From contig NZ_SHKO01000002.1 in the NCBI RefSeq assembly GCF_004217095.1, forward strand, positions 62,001 to 126,000: a DNA stretch of 64,000 nt, read 5' to 3'. A program made the translations under genes and the position numbers. The notes under the pieces were generated by a model. That model had not been told where the DNA came from and searched no databases. It saw nothing but the letters and a program-made list of their open reading frames with translations. The stretch is from Advenella incenata. GTDB taxonomy: Bacteria; Pseudomonadota; Gammaproteobacteria; Burkholderiales; Burkholderiaceae_B. Every line of letters starts with the position of its first letter. Within the stretch, counting starts at the first letter, position 1. This document shows positions 33,137-40,697 of the stretch, one piece after another.

Positions 33137-33571
33137 TCAGACTTCAGACTGCATCGCCCGGCGGATGATGTCCTGCCAGTCTTGCGGGGTATCAAATTGC
33201 ATTTCGCGATTCTCCAGCAATACAGCTACCTGGGTGGTTTCGGCCTGGGTCAGACGCTCGCCAGAGACCGCGTCGGTGATGACATACGCAATGCGCAAGC
33301 GTGACTCCCACTCGCGAATGTGGGCCTGAACCAGCACCTGCTGGCCAAAGACGGCGGGGCGTACATACTTCAGTTGCATGGTCACGATCGGCCAGACATA
33401 GCCGGCGGCACGCATGGCGTCGTAGTTGTAGCCGAGCTTGTCGAGCAGGGCGCAGCGGGCAATTTCCAGATATTTCACATAATGCCCATGCCAGACGATA
33501 TGCATCGCATCAACGTCGAAAAACGGGATGGTCATTGGCATGCAAATGCTCAGGCCCGGATGCTTAGTCAT
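33137..33571 (-). CDS. YbgC-type acyl thioesterase
   Basis: A 144-aa single hot-dog domain with the 4-hydroxybenzoyl-CoA thioesterase motif FFDVDAMHIVWHGHYVKYLE, in which the aspartate is the catalytic residue. It may release or edit acyl chains on the polyene carrier proteins. The ATG at 33571 overlaps the acyltransferase stop by eight bases; an in-frame ATG 18 bases upstream is inside that gene and less likely. Confidence 0.87.
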   Translation of the reverse strand: MTKHPGLSICMPMTIPFFDVDAMHIVWHGHYVKYLEIARCALLDKLGYNYDAMRAAGYVWPIVTMQLKYVRPAVFGQQVLVQAHIREWESRLRIAYVITDAVSGERLTQAETTQVAVLLENREMQFDTPQDWQDIIRRAMQSEV

Positions 33572-34490
33572 TGTGCTTCCAGAAGTCATAGAAATTGAAC
33601 CACTGCAGCGGCGCCTTCACACAGACCTGTTCCAGACGCTGTGCGTAACGCTGCACCCATGATCTGATCACTTCATCGCGATCCTGGCGCGTCCATTGAA
33701 TACGATCGCTCATGCGCTCGATGTGCAAGGAGTAGCGGCCCTGCTGGCGCGTGCAGAACAGCGTGTTGACGCTTGCCTTGAGCAGGCCGGCCATCAGCCA
33801 GGGCCCCTGCGGAAATGCAACGGTATCGCCCAGGAACGAGACCGGGACCACCTTTTCACCACGCACCGGCTCGCGGTCCGCCGCAATGGCGATCCATTCC
33901 CCGTTATCCACGCGCTGTTGCAGCATCATCATGGTGTCGATGTCCAGCTCGGTCACCTGCAGCAGTCGGATGTCGTTGTCGGCTCCCAGATCGGCCATGA
34001 CCTCGTTGTACATCTGGGCATGCTTGCTGTGAATCAGGATATTGAGCACCAGGCCCTTGTGATGGGATACCAGTGCACGGCTGATTTCGGTGTTGCCCAG
34101 GTGCGAGCAGATCAGTATCTGCCCCCGGCCTTGGGCATAGAGCATTTCCTTATGGATGCCTTCAGGGTCTTCAATGACGATGTGTTCGTAGCGCAGGCGT
34201 TGCTGCCAGACGGCAAAGCGATCGACCAGCGCCTGGCCGAAAGCGACAAACTGCCGGTAAACCGGCGCAAAGGCGGGCAGCAGATCGGATCTGCCGGACC
34301 ATGATCGCAAATGTTGCTGGTAGTCACGGATATTGCGGCGTTCGGTCGGAGACGTCACGAAGAAGTACAGCACGACGATATGCGACAGTATCCCCAACAG
34401 CCACGTGGGGCAGTACCGGATCAGCCGGACCCCCAGCCTGAGCGCAAAGCGATTGCCCCGTTCCTGTTTGGTCGCCCAGTGTTCGCTCAT
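33564..34490 (-). CDS. LpxL/HtrB-family acyltransferase of the polyene operon
   Basis: A 308-aa protein of the lipid A acyltransferase family, with an N-terminal hydrophobic anchor (about 28-48) and the catalytic block ICSHLGNTEISRA around residue 135, matching the HxxxxD/E site. It probably transfers an acyl group, perhaps the polyene itself, onto a lipid or sugar acceptor. In related clusters the glycosyltransferase and this domain are adjacent or fused; here they are separate with an ATGA overlap. Confidence 0.85.
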   Translation of the reverse strand: MSEHWATKQERGNRFALRLGVRLIRYCPTWLLGILSHIVVLYFFVTSPTERRNIRDYQQHLRSWSGRSDLLPAFAPVYRQFVAFGQALVDRFAVWQQRLRYEHIVIEDPEGIHKEMLYAQGRGQILICSHLGNTEISRALVSHHKGLVLNILIHSKHAQMYNEVMADLGADNDIRLLQVTELDIDTMMMLQQRVDNGEWIAIAADREPVRGEKVVPVSFLGDTVAFPQGPWLMAGLLKASVNTLFCTRQQGRYSLHIERMSDRIQWTRQDRDEVIRSWVQRYAQRLEQVCVKAPLQWFNFYDFWKHND

Positions 34491-35230
34491 GATCCGCCTT
34501 TGGCGAAGGCCCGTCGCAACAGCGAAGGCAGAAACGGCAGCATATGCAGGCAGCTGCGTGTATGCATGCGCGTGATGAGCAGATTGTCGCGCACCATGCG
34601 GTAGTGCGAGATGCCATCGGCCGCATAGGAGACGCGGGTCGGGATCCAGCGCAACGGCGTTTGGCGCCAGTACAGGTGCATCAGGAGTTCCGGATCAAAA
34701 TCCATCCAGTTGCCCAGATAAGGGGTGTCGCTGATAAACCGGACCGCAGCCAGCGGATACAGCCGGAAGCCGCAAAGGGCGTCGGGGATGGAACGCGACA
34801 GCGTCTGCAAATGCACCCAGAACAGCGTCACCTTGCGGCCGTGCAGGCGTGCAGGGGGAATATCATCGCCATACACCGGCTGCCCGCAGATGGCGGCATC
34901 GGGATGCTGTTCGGATAGTGCCAGAAAGGTAGGGACGTCGTCCAGATGATGCTGGCCGTCGGCGTCCACCTGTAGCGCATGGGTATAGCCCATTGCGTCG
35001 GCCAGCTTAAAGCCAGTCTTGACGGCGCTGCCCTTGCCGCAGTTGACCGGCTGGTGATGGACATGCACGTGTGGCAAGGCCTTGAGTGTGTCCAGCACTT
35101 GTCGCGAGGACGCATCGGAACCGTCATCAACGATGAGCACGGGCAGTCCGTGGCGGTGCAACTGCCCGACCACCGATTCGATGGTGGCGGGGTGGTTGTA
35201 GAAGGGAATCAGGGCAATGGTGCGATTCAT
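34487..35230 (-). CDS. Family 2 glycosyltransferase of the polyene operon
   Basis: A 247-aa GT-A fold enzyme with the nucleotide-sugar motifs VDDGSD (about residue 35) and DADGQHH (about 88) and the FDPELL acceptor region. It should add a sugar to the lipid carrier to which the polyene is attached. A hydrophobic stretch near the C-terminus may bind the membrane. A 76-base gap separates it from the ligase gene upstream, the widest in the operon. Confidence 0.88.
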   Translation of the reverse strand: MNRTIALIPFYNHPATIESVVGQLHRHGLPVLIVDDGSDASSRQVLDTLKALPHVHVHHQPVNCGKGSAVKTGFKLADAMGYTHALQVDADGQHHLDDVPTFLALSEQHPDAAICGQPVYGDDIPPARLHGRKVTLFWVHLQTLSRSIPDALCGFRLYPLAAVRFISDTPYLGNWMDFDPELLMHLYWRQTPLRWIPTRVSYAADGISHYRMVRDNLLITRMHTRSCLHMLPFLPSLLRRAFAKGGS

Positions 35231-35306
35231 AAGTATTTACCGTAGCACGTCTGTACTGGCTGTTTTTCGTGTTGTCATGGCAGCGGTTCCAAAGATAAGT
35301 ACGGGA

Positions 35307-37127
35307 TCAGGCTGAATCGGTAAATGCAATGCGTCCCGACGCGGTCAGGGTCGCGCCGGTGCGCACGGTGAAATACAGTTTACGCTTGTCATTGTCCCAT
35401 TTTAACGTCATTGTGCAGGGATCGGCGGGGCGTAAAAAATGCTGAAACTTCAGATTTTCAATTCGATGCGTGTCGCCGCGGCACAGCTTGCGCGCGCGGG
35501 CCTGCTCCAATGCCCAGCCCAGCTGCACCACGCCGGGAACCAGGGGAAACGAGGGGAAATGCCCCTGGAAATAGACCAGGTCCATGGGAATCCGGGTGTC
35601 CAGGCAGTATTCCGTGTCTGGTGCCGTCGGTAACGGGTTTTCTGATGGCGTTGCAGATGTGTCGGCTGCGCAGTGCTCCCATCGGGGGCTGCGTACCTGC
35701 TGTGTGAAGCAGTCATGGACCTGGCTTCGGGTAATTTTCGATTGCGCATTGCGCGGCAATGCCAGCGGGAACCGCCAGTGGCGTGGCACGGCCAGGGGGT
35801 CTACCTCCTCGCGCACCCGGGCAGAGACAGCCTGGATCACGCGACGGCGCCCATGTTGCCGAAAGGCCGCGATACCCTCGGCCGAGAGTTCGACCATCGC
35901 GCACAATCGGCCTGCCAGTGGGCTGGGCGCGCAATGGATGTCGCTGACATAAGGATGCGACAGGGCAGCCTGTTCTACACGATTCAGGGAGATGCGTTTG
36001 TCTTCCAGCTTCAGAATGCGGTCGGCGCGGCCCAGCAGTGTGAAGCTGTTTTCGTCGTCGCGACTGATAATATCGGCCGTTTGTTCGGTGCCGTCTGTCC
36101 AGGCAGAGCAAACCGCAAGCCGGTTTTCGCTGTCGGTTTGCAGCCTGACGCCGGGCAATGGTGTCCAGCACGATTGCCTGTGTCGCGTGGCGATGACGCC
36201 GGTTTCAGTGCTACCGTAAATTTCGTGCAGGGGCCATTGGCGTTGCAGCAAACCCTTGCGGGTTTCCTCTGCCAGCACGCCCCCGGCAGAGACCACCCGG
36301 GACAGGCGCGGCAGCAGCGCGGCCCATGGCAGGCTGTCAGGCAGTCGCTGCAGCAGGGCGGGACTGGTGATCCAGATGCATTGTTCGTACATCTGCGTCT
36401 GCTCGGCCAGGGTTTCGGGGTAGCGCGATGGCATTCGGTCCAATACCAGGCCTGCATGCAATGGCACCATGACACGGAACGTCAGGCCGTACATATGCTG
36501 GTGGCTGACGCTGGCGATTAGCGTGGCCGGCAGCGTATGCAGCGACCAGGTGCGAATAAGGGTGAGCGCCTCGGCGTGTAATTGACCAAAGCGCTTGCGG
36601 ATCACGCGGGGGGTGCCGCTGGAACCCGAGGTGCGCAAAAGGGCGCAGGCATCGGCAGGCAGAGGTAAAAATAGTCCCTCTGAGCGCTCCTGGAATACAC
36701 TTGGCATCCCATCGGCAGCGACTGGCGTCCACTGGTCCGATTGCCCGGCAGCCGGCGCCTTGCGGTCTGCCCGCTCGATGGCCTGGGCCATGGCGTCCAG
36801 CCGCAAGACAGGCATGGCCGGATCGGGCAGTGCCTGGTCGCTGATCCACAAGGTCGCATCAGCCTGTACCCAGGCGCGGGTATCGCCCAGCAGATCCGGC
36901 GCCAGCAGCACCTGAACGCCGGCGGCCCAGCAGCCTAGCAGGGCGCAACTGAACAGGGCGGTATCGTCGAACCACAGGGCGGCATGCGTGCAGCCGCGGG
37001 TTTGCAATTGTTGCTGCAGGTGATTGACAATGGCCTCGAACTGGGCACGACGCATGGCCGGGCGCGTCGCAACCAGCGAGTCGGCATGGGGAAAAGGCAA
37101 TAGGATGCCACCGGTAACTTCGCTCAT
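35307..37127 (-). CDS. Fusion of acyl-activating ligase (ApeH-like) and dehydratase (ApeI-like)
   Basis: A 606-aa two-domain protein. Residues about 1-450 are an AMP-forming ligase with the P-loop RTSGSSGTPR and IYGSTETG, likely activating the aryl starter acid and loading it on a carrier protein. Residues about 485-606 form a hot-dog dehydratase with YFQGHFPSFPLVPGVVQL, the ApeI signature. The ATG at 37127 overlaps the preceding stop (ATGA) and removes 41 non-conserved residues. In the best-studied systems these are described as two proteins, so this is a fused form. Confidence 0.88.
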   Translation of the reverse strand: MSEVTGGILLPFPHADSLVATRPAMRRAQFEAIVNHLQQQLQTRGCTHAALWFDDTALFSCALLGCWAAGVQVLLAPDLLGDTRAWVQADATLWISDQALPDPAMPVLRLDAMAQAIERADRKAPAAGQSDQWTPVAADGMPSVFQERSEGLFLPLPADACALLRTSGSSGTPRVIRKRFGQLHAEALTLIRTWSLHTLPATLIASVSHQHMYGLTFRVMVPLHAGLVLDRMPSRYPETLAEQTQMYEQCIWITSPALLQRLPDSLPWAALLPRLSRVVSAGGVLAEETRKGLLQRQWPLHEIYGSTETGVIATRHRQSCWTPLPGVRLQTDSENRLAVCSAWTDGTEQTADIISRDDENSFTLLGRADRILKLEDKRISLNRVEQAALSHPYVSDIHCAPSPLAGRLCAMVELSAEGIAAFRQHGRRRVIQAVSARVREEVDPLAVPRHWRFPLALPRNAQSKITRSQVHDCFTQQVRSPRWEHCAADTSATPSENPLPTAPDTEYCLDTRIPMDLVYFQGHFPSFPLVPGVVQLGWALEQARARKLCRGDTHRIENLKFQHFLRPADPCTMTLKWDNDKRKLYFTVRTGATLTASGRIAFTDSA

Positions 37128-37696
37128 GCTGAATGCTTCCGTTTGTAATGCTGACGGTAAAGCCATTCCCCGGTAAATAGCAACCCCATCAATACATAGG
37201 AAATAAAGCCGGTATAAAGCGACCAAGCGTGAAAGTAACCGGCCTGCCACAGCAGGTAAGTCGTACTGCCGTTCAGGATGAAAAAGCCGATCCAGATTTT
37301 TGTCACCCTTCGGGTGTATGCAATGGCCGATGGGGGCAGATCGGGTTGCTGGCTGCGTGCGATGCGTTCAACGACACTCATGGAGGTAAATAGGCTGCCG
37401 GCAAAGACCGCCAGCAGCACCAGATTGATGACGACCGGATAAAAATAAAGGAAACCCGACTTGTCGGTCAACTGGAACACCATGACGCAGACCAGCAATG
37501 CCAGGGCGACGATCTGCTGCCAGCGCTGACCGCTCAGCAGGCTTTTGACGCCCCATAGCAGCAATAGCCCGGCAGTAATCCACAGGGCACCAATTCGTTC
37601 CTTGCCGTAATAGACCAGAAATGGATAGGCGGCCAGAGTCAATACCACCAGCAGATTAAACAGGCGCAGTGCACTGCGCGGCAATCGAAACGACAC
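37124..37696 (-). CDS. Integral membrane protein of the polyene operon (COG4648)
   Basis: A 190-aa protein with about five or six hydrophobic helices and basic ends, resembling the COG4648 membrane proteins that always accompany aryl-polyene ligases (ApeG position). Its role is unknown. I start it at GTG 37696 because GGGA lies nine bases upstream; a TTG at 37723 overlapping the carrier-protein gene is the alternative. Confidence 0.82.
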   Translation of the reverse strand: MSFRLPRSALRLFNLLVVLTLAAYPFLVYYGKERIGALWITAGLLLLWGVKSLLSGQRWQQIVALALLVCVMVFQLTDKSGFLYFYPVVINLVLLAVFAGSLFTSMSVVERIARSQQPDLPPSAIAYTRRVTKIWIGFFILNGSTTYLLWQAGYFHAWSLYTGFISYVLMGLLFTGEWLYRQHYKRKHSA

Positions 37697-37709
37697 CAGC
37701 CTGCTTCCC

Positions 37710-37961
37710 TTATGCGGGAGCAAGTTTGCGGTTTACGGCATCAACGACATCCTGCACCGTGCGGACACTGCGAAAGTCTTCTGCCAGCAGCTTGTGGCCG
37801 GTGACGCGTTTGATATGGTCTATCAGATCGATGGCGTCGATGCTGTCGATGTTCAGATCCGTGTACAGATCGGCATCAGGCCGGATACGCTCGGGTTCAA
37901 TTTCAAACAGCTCAACCAGTGCAGTCTTGAGCGTCTGATAAATTTGGTCTGATGGATTCAT
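37710..37961 (-). CDS. Acyl carrier protein (polyene, ApeF-like)
   Basis: An 83-aa carrier protein. The phosphopantetheine serine lies in NIDSIDAIDL (about residue 39), with the unusual DSI in place of DSL. It is very acidic, as expected, and is the partner of the neighbouring PPTase, ligase and ketosynthases. It lies nine bases after the first carrier-protein gene. Confidence 0.92.
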   Translation of the reverse strand: MNPSDQIYQTLKTALVELFEIEPERIRPDADLYTDLNIDSIDAIDLIDHIKRVTGHKLLAEDFRSVRTVQDVVDAVNRKLAPA

Positions 37962-37970
37962 GGTAGCCCC

Positions 37971-38243
37971 TCAGGTATGTGGATTGTTTTTCAGATCGTT
38001 GACAAACGCAGCAAGTGTATTAATATCGGTGAAATGTTCCCGCAAATTCTGTGTCTTGGTATTGAACTGGATGCCAAAGTGCTTTTGCAGCGCCAGACCC
38101 AATTCCAGCGCATCGACCGAATCAAGGCCGAGCCCCTCGCCAAACAGCGGGGCGCCGTCTTCAATATCTTCCGGCGCTATGTCTTCGAGTCCAAGACTGG
38201 AGATAATTAATTCTTTGATTTCCAGATTGAGCGCTGTGGTCAT
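37971..38243 (-). CDS. Acyl carrier protein (polyene, ApeE-like)
   Basis: A 90-aa carrier protein with the modification site GLDSVDALEL (Ser about residue 42). Two carriers are standard in aryl-polyene pathways, one probably used for starter loading and one for elongation. Its start overlaps the acyltransferase stop by four bases. Confidence 0.92.
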   Translation of the reverse strand: MTTALNLEIKELIISSLGLEDIAPEDIEDGAPLFGEGLGLDSVDALELGLALQKHFGIQFNTKTQNLREHFTDINTLAAFVNDLKNNPHT

Positions 38244-39016
38244 TTCTGTAGTTCTCGTTCAAAATAAGTCTGTAGATAGGCATTCAGTTGCCGGGTTGCC
38301 GCAGGCATATGTTTTCCCGACTTCCAGTGAGCCGGATCAATGTCATCGCCGATGATGAATTCATAATTAACTTTTTCATGCGGGATGTGATACCACGGCT
38401 GATTCCGTTTAAAGCAACGGGGATGCATCCGGATTATAACAGGGGTGATCACCGTCGCGCCGCGCAGGGCGATGGCGCAGGCGCCACGGTGAAAGCAAAT
38501 GACATTATCGTCGCCCGTACGCGTGCCCTCGGGAAATATTAGGATGGACTGCCCGCCCTGCAAGGCAGCGACGGCATGATCAATGACCTGGGCAGAACCA
38601 TCGTTGGGGATATAGCCGCAAGCGCGGATGGCGCTGTTCAGGAAGGGGTTGTCCAGCAAGCCGGGCTTGACGATACAGTTGGACTGTCGGGCATGTGCAA
38701 GCATGAAAACCACGTCGAGCAGCGACGGATGATTGGCGATGATGACCTGCCCGGGGCGGCCCAGCCGGTCGTGATCGGGAAAGCGGTAATTGAGCCCGCC
38801 TATGAGCCGGACGTATTGCAGGAACTGACGCCACAAAAATTGAATAATGCTGCGCGCCCGCTTTTGGTTCGCCGCTCGGGATTGATTCAGCAGCCCGCTG
38901 GTAAAGGGCAGCAGGACGATCTTGAGGGCGATACCAAACAGACCAAAGACAACGTAGCCGCTGGCAATGGCCAGCCAGCGCCATTTGTGCCAAAAGTATG
39001 CGCTGATCCGGTTCAT
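38240..39016 (-). CDS. PlsC-type 1-acylglycerol-3-phosphate acyltransferase family protein
   Basis: A 258-aa membrane-associated acyltransferase with an N-terminal hydrophobic segment (about 15-40), the catalytic NHPSLLD (NHxxxxD) and the phosphate-binding FPEGTRTG. It probably esterifies a lipid in polyene assembly. The ATG at 39016 overlaps the preceding stop (ATGA); the long upstream extension is inside the ApeC-like gene. Confidence 0.88.
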   Translation of the reverse strand: MNRISAYFWHKWRWLAIASGYVVFGLFGIALKIVLLPFTSGLLNQSRAANQKRARSIIQFLWRQFLQYVRLIGGLNYRFPDHDRLGRPGQVIIANHPSLLDVVFMLAHARQSNCIVKPGLLDNPFLNSAIRACGYIPNDGSAQVIDHAVAALQGGQSILIFPEGTRTGDDNVICFHRGACAIALRGATVITPVIIRMHPRCFKRNQPWYHIPHEKVNYEFIIGDDIDPAHWKSGKHMPAATRQLNAYLQTYFERELQK

Positions 39017-39759
39017 GCCTGGCGGGTCCATGTCCAGCAGGCAGGCGGCCGTGCGGTGAGCGTTGCCCACTGGCTCTGGCCGCTGAGCAGCTGTGCGCAT
39101 ACCCCCGCGCTACCGTCTTTGTTCAGCGGTGCGTCGGTGTTGGTGTCGTAGCACAGGCGCCAGTCTGACCCCTTCTGTACCAGCAGGGCACAGGCCAGCG
39201 CAAACGGCCCCCGTTCAATATCGACTTCGTATTGGGCGTCCAGCGGATCGTTGGCGTAAAGCACCAGCACCTGGTCGGCGCCATCCTGCAGCATCAGCCA
39301 GGCGTCCAGCATGGCGTTTTCCAGGCCGTTGCTGTTGGCTGAAATCGCCGACTGTTCAGCGTAATTGCCGTGATGAATGGCCAGTTGGCCAGCAATCGCG
39401 TTATGCACCGACAGGCCAAAAGAGGTTGGGGACACGCCGTTGCCTTTGGCCAATTCAATCAGAAGCTGAAAACTGCGGTTGATTTCGCCGTTGCGCGACG
39501 AAAACACCATGGGGCATTGCGGATGCTGCTCCAGAATGGGCCAGGCTGCTGCAAAGACCAGCCGGGACAGCGCGCTTAAGCGTCGTCGCTGCATAGCCGG
39601 AAGAAAACTGAGCGCCGGCGGATCTTGCGGGTTCTGTGTCCGGCTATGCTCTTTTTCCTGCGCACTGCCCGCCTGCAGCCACCGTGTCCACTGCGATGCA
39701 GTGGCTAAGCCGGGAGCAAGCGCGTTCTTTTCGGAAATGGTCAATTCAAAGGCGAGCAT
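39013..39759 (-). CDS. Ketosynthase-like chain-length factor (ApeC-like)
   Basis: A 248-aa protein of the short ketoacyl-synthase family PF13723. At the position of the active-site cysteine it reads FGLSVHNAIAG, so it cannot form the acyl-thioester and fits ApeC, which pairs with ApeO as a chain-length factor. It is the first gene of the 17-gene minus-strand operon; its promoter lies directly upstream, and the downstream gene overlaps its stop. Confidence 0.85.
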   Translation of the reverse strand: MLAFELTISEKNALAPGLATASQWTRWLQAGSAQEKEHSRTQNPQDPPALSFLPAMQRRRLSALSRLVFAAAWPILEQHPQCPMVFSSRNGEINRSFQLLIELAKGNGVSPTSFGLSVHNAIAGQLAIHHGNYAEQSAISANSNGLENAMLDAWLMLQDGADQVLVLYANDPLDAQYEVDIERGPFALACALLVQKGSDWRLCYDTNTDAPLNKDGSAGVCAQLLSGQSQWATLTARPPACWTWTRQA

Positions 39760-39800
39760 GTGTAGTTATTGACTCTCAATGTGTCGGCTAAACGAAATTT

Positions 39801-39839
39801 ATTATAATATGTTTCTTATTGTGACAATAATAAACATAT
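39801..39839 (-). promoter_or_regulatory. Probable polyene-operon promoter with a palindromic operator
   Basis: Reading the minus strand, TATAAT lies at 39806-39801 and TTGTCA at 39827-39822, with 15 bases between them (one or two shorter than ideal). The -35 part sits inside a 33-bp palindrome: 16-bp arms 39807-39822 and 39824-39839 around one central base, with a single mismatch. The inner core is TTATTGT-G-ACAATAA. A dimeric regulator bound here would cover the -35 site. Which regulator it is cannot be said. Confidence 0.6.
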
Positions 39840-39898
39840 CGCGGCTTGAAAACGAAAACCTGCTGTATGGCTTCCTGTCGGACAACGTTGGCTTAACG

Positions 39899-39958
39899 GT
39901 GGCTCAACAGTGACTCAACAGTGACTCAATAGTGACTCAATAGTGACTCAATAGTGAC
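39899..39958 (+). repeat. 11-bp tandem repeat (GTGACTCAAYA)
   Basis: Five head-to-tail copies of an 11-base unit: GTGGCTCAACA, GTGACTCAACA and three times GTGACTCAATA (39899-39953), then a partial GTGAC to 39958. The period is close to one DNA turn, so all copies face the same side of the helix. It lies between the polyene operator and the gene at 40163, not in coding sequence. Confidence 0.85.
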
Positions 39959-40162
39959 ATTCGGCACCTGACCTTTCGGTCATACGCAGCGGCCCCGATC
40001 TGCCGGGGTTTCAGAAATATAGTACACATTCAGGTGCTTGCGGCGCTGTACTGCCTACACATGTCGCAGTTGAATTCAGATCGTTTCAGGTCGGCGGATG
40101 ATTGTTACATCCTGCCTGACGGCAGTGTAGTGGTTTCTAATATTTTGCTCAGGAGAAATTCA

Positions 40163-40600
40163 ATGCCAGGTAAAATTTCAATCGCATGTCTGACCGCCCT
40201 GCTGGCAGTGGCAAGTAGTATGCAGGCGCATGCCCGCGATACGCGCTATGATCTGCCGATTGCGCAGGCGCTGGCCACCCCGGAAGCCGCGAACATTGTG
40301 GACCCGTCCATCAAAATGACATTTGGGCGCAAAGCGCCGGGACAGGTGATCCAGGCCGATGCCGTTACCAATAAGAAAACCAGCCGGGTCGGCAAGGGCA
40401 GTGATGAAAAGGCCTGCGCTTGGGCATTTCTGTCTGCCTATAAGCAACTGCAGCAGCGGGCCAGGGAGCTGGGCGGAACGGGGGTGAGCAATATCGTCAG
40501 TTATTACAAAAAGAACGTGAATGCGAGCACGGTCAATTATGAGTGCCATGCAGGGGCATTTGTGACGGGTGTGGCCCTCAGGGGGGATATCATTCGCTGA
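40163..40600 (+). CDS. Conserved periplasmic protein of unknown function
   Basis: A 145-aa exported protein: AGGAGA precedes the ATG, and a signal peptide (about 1-24, cleaved after AHA) is clear. The mature part starts RDTRYDLPIAQALATPEA and ends in VNYECHAGAFVTGVALRGD, with two conserved cysteines (CAWAFLSA and YECHAG). Proteins of this family are often mislabelled as excinuclease subunits; it has no ATPase motif and is far too short. Its function is unknown. It is divergent from the polyene operon. Confidence 0.8.
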   Translation: MPGKISIACLTALLAVASSMQAHARDTRYDLPIAQALATPEAANIVDPSIKMTFGRKAPGQVIQADAVTNKKTSRVGKGSDEKACAWAFLSAYKQLQQRARELGGTGVSNIVSYYKKNVNASTVNYECHAGAFVTGVALRGDIIR

Positions 40601-40634
40601 TGCGTTGATCGACGGACCATTCGGGCCGTCGTCG

Positions 40635-40672
40635 CAGGCGTGCTGTCTTCTTTGGATAAGACAACACGCCTG
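40635..40672. terminator. Hairpin between convergent genes, possible bidirectional terminator
   Basis: CAGGCGTG and CACGCCTG (8 bp) plus TGTCTT/AAGACA with one mismatch form a strong stem between the periplasmic-protein gene and the convergent SDR gene. No T-run is present on either side, so it may only stabilise mRNA ends. Confidence 0.5.
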
Positions 40673-40697
40673 AATCACTCGATCATCGCCGCCGCGC

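Larger units (their letters stand above)
39760..40162. other. 403-base divergent control region of the polyene operon
   Basis: It holds the operon promoter, a 33-bp palindrome and an 11-bp tandem repeat (listed separately). The 40-base stretch from 39786 to 39839 is strongly AT-rich. The remaining part, about 39960-40160, precedes the periplasmic-protein gene and has no gene I can support, although the open frame of that protein runs back to 40034 without a ribosome-binding site. Confidence 0.6.

Noticed and set aside
39899-39958. 11-bp repeat as CRISPR or plasmid iterons
   Set aside because: The unit is too short and has no spacers for CRISPR, and no replication gene is near for iterons.
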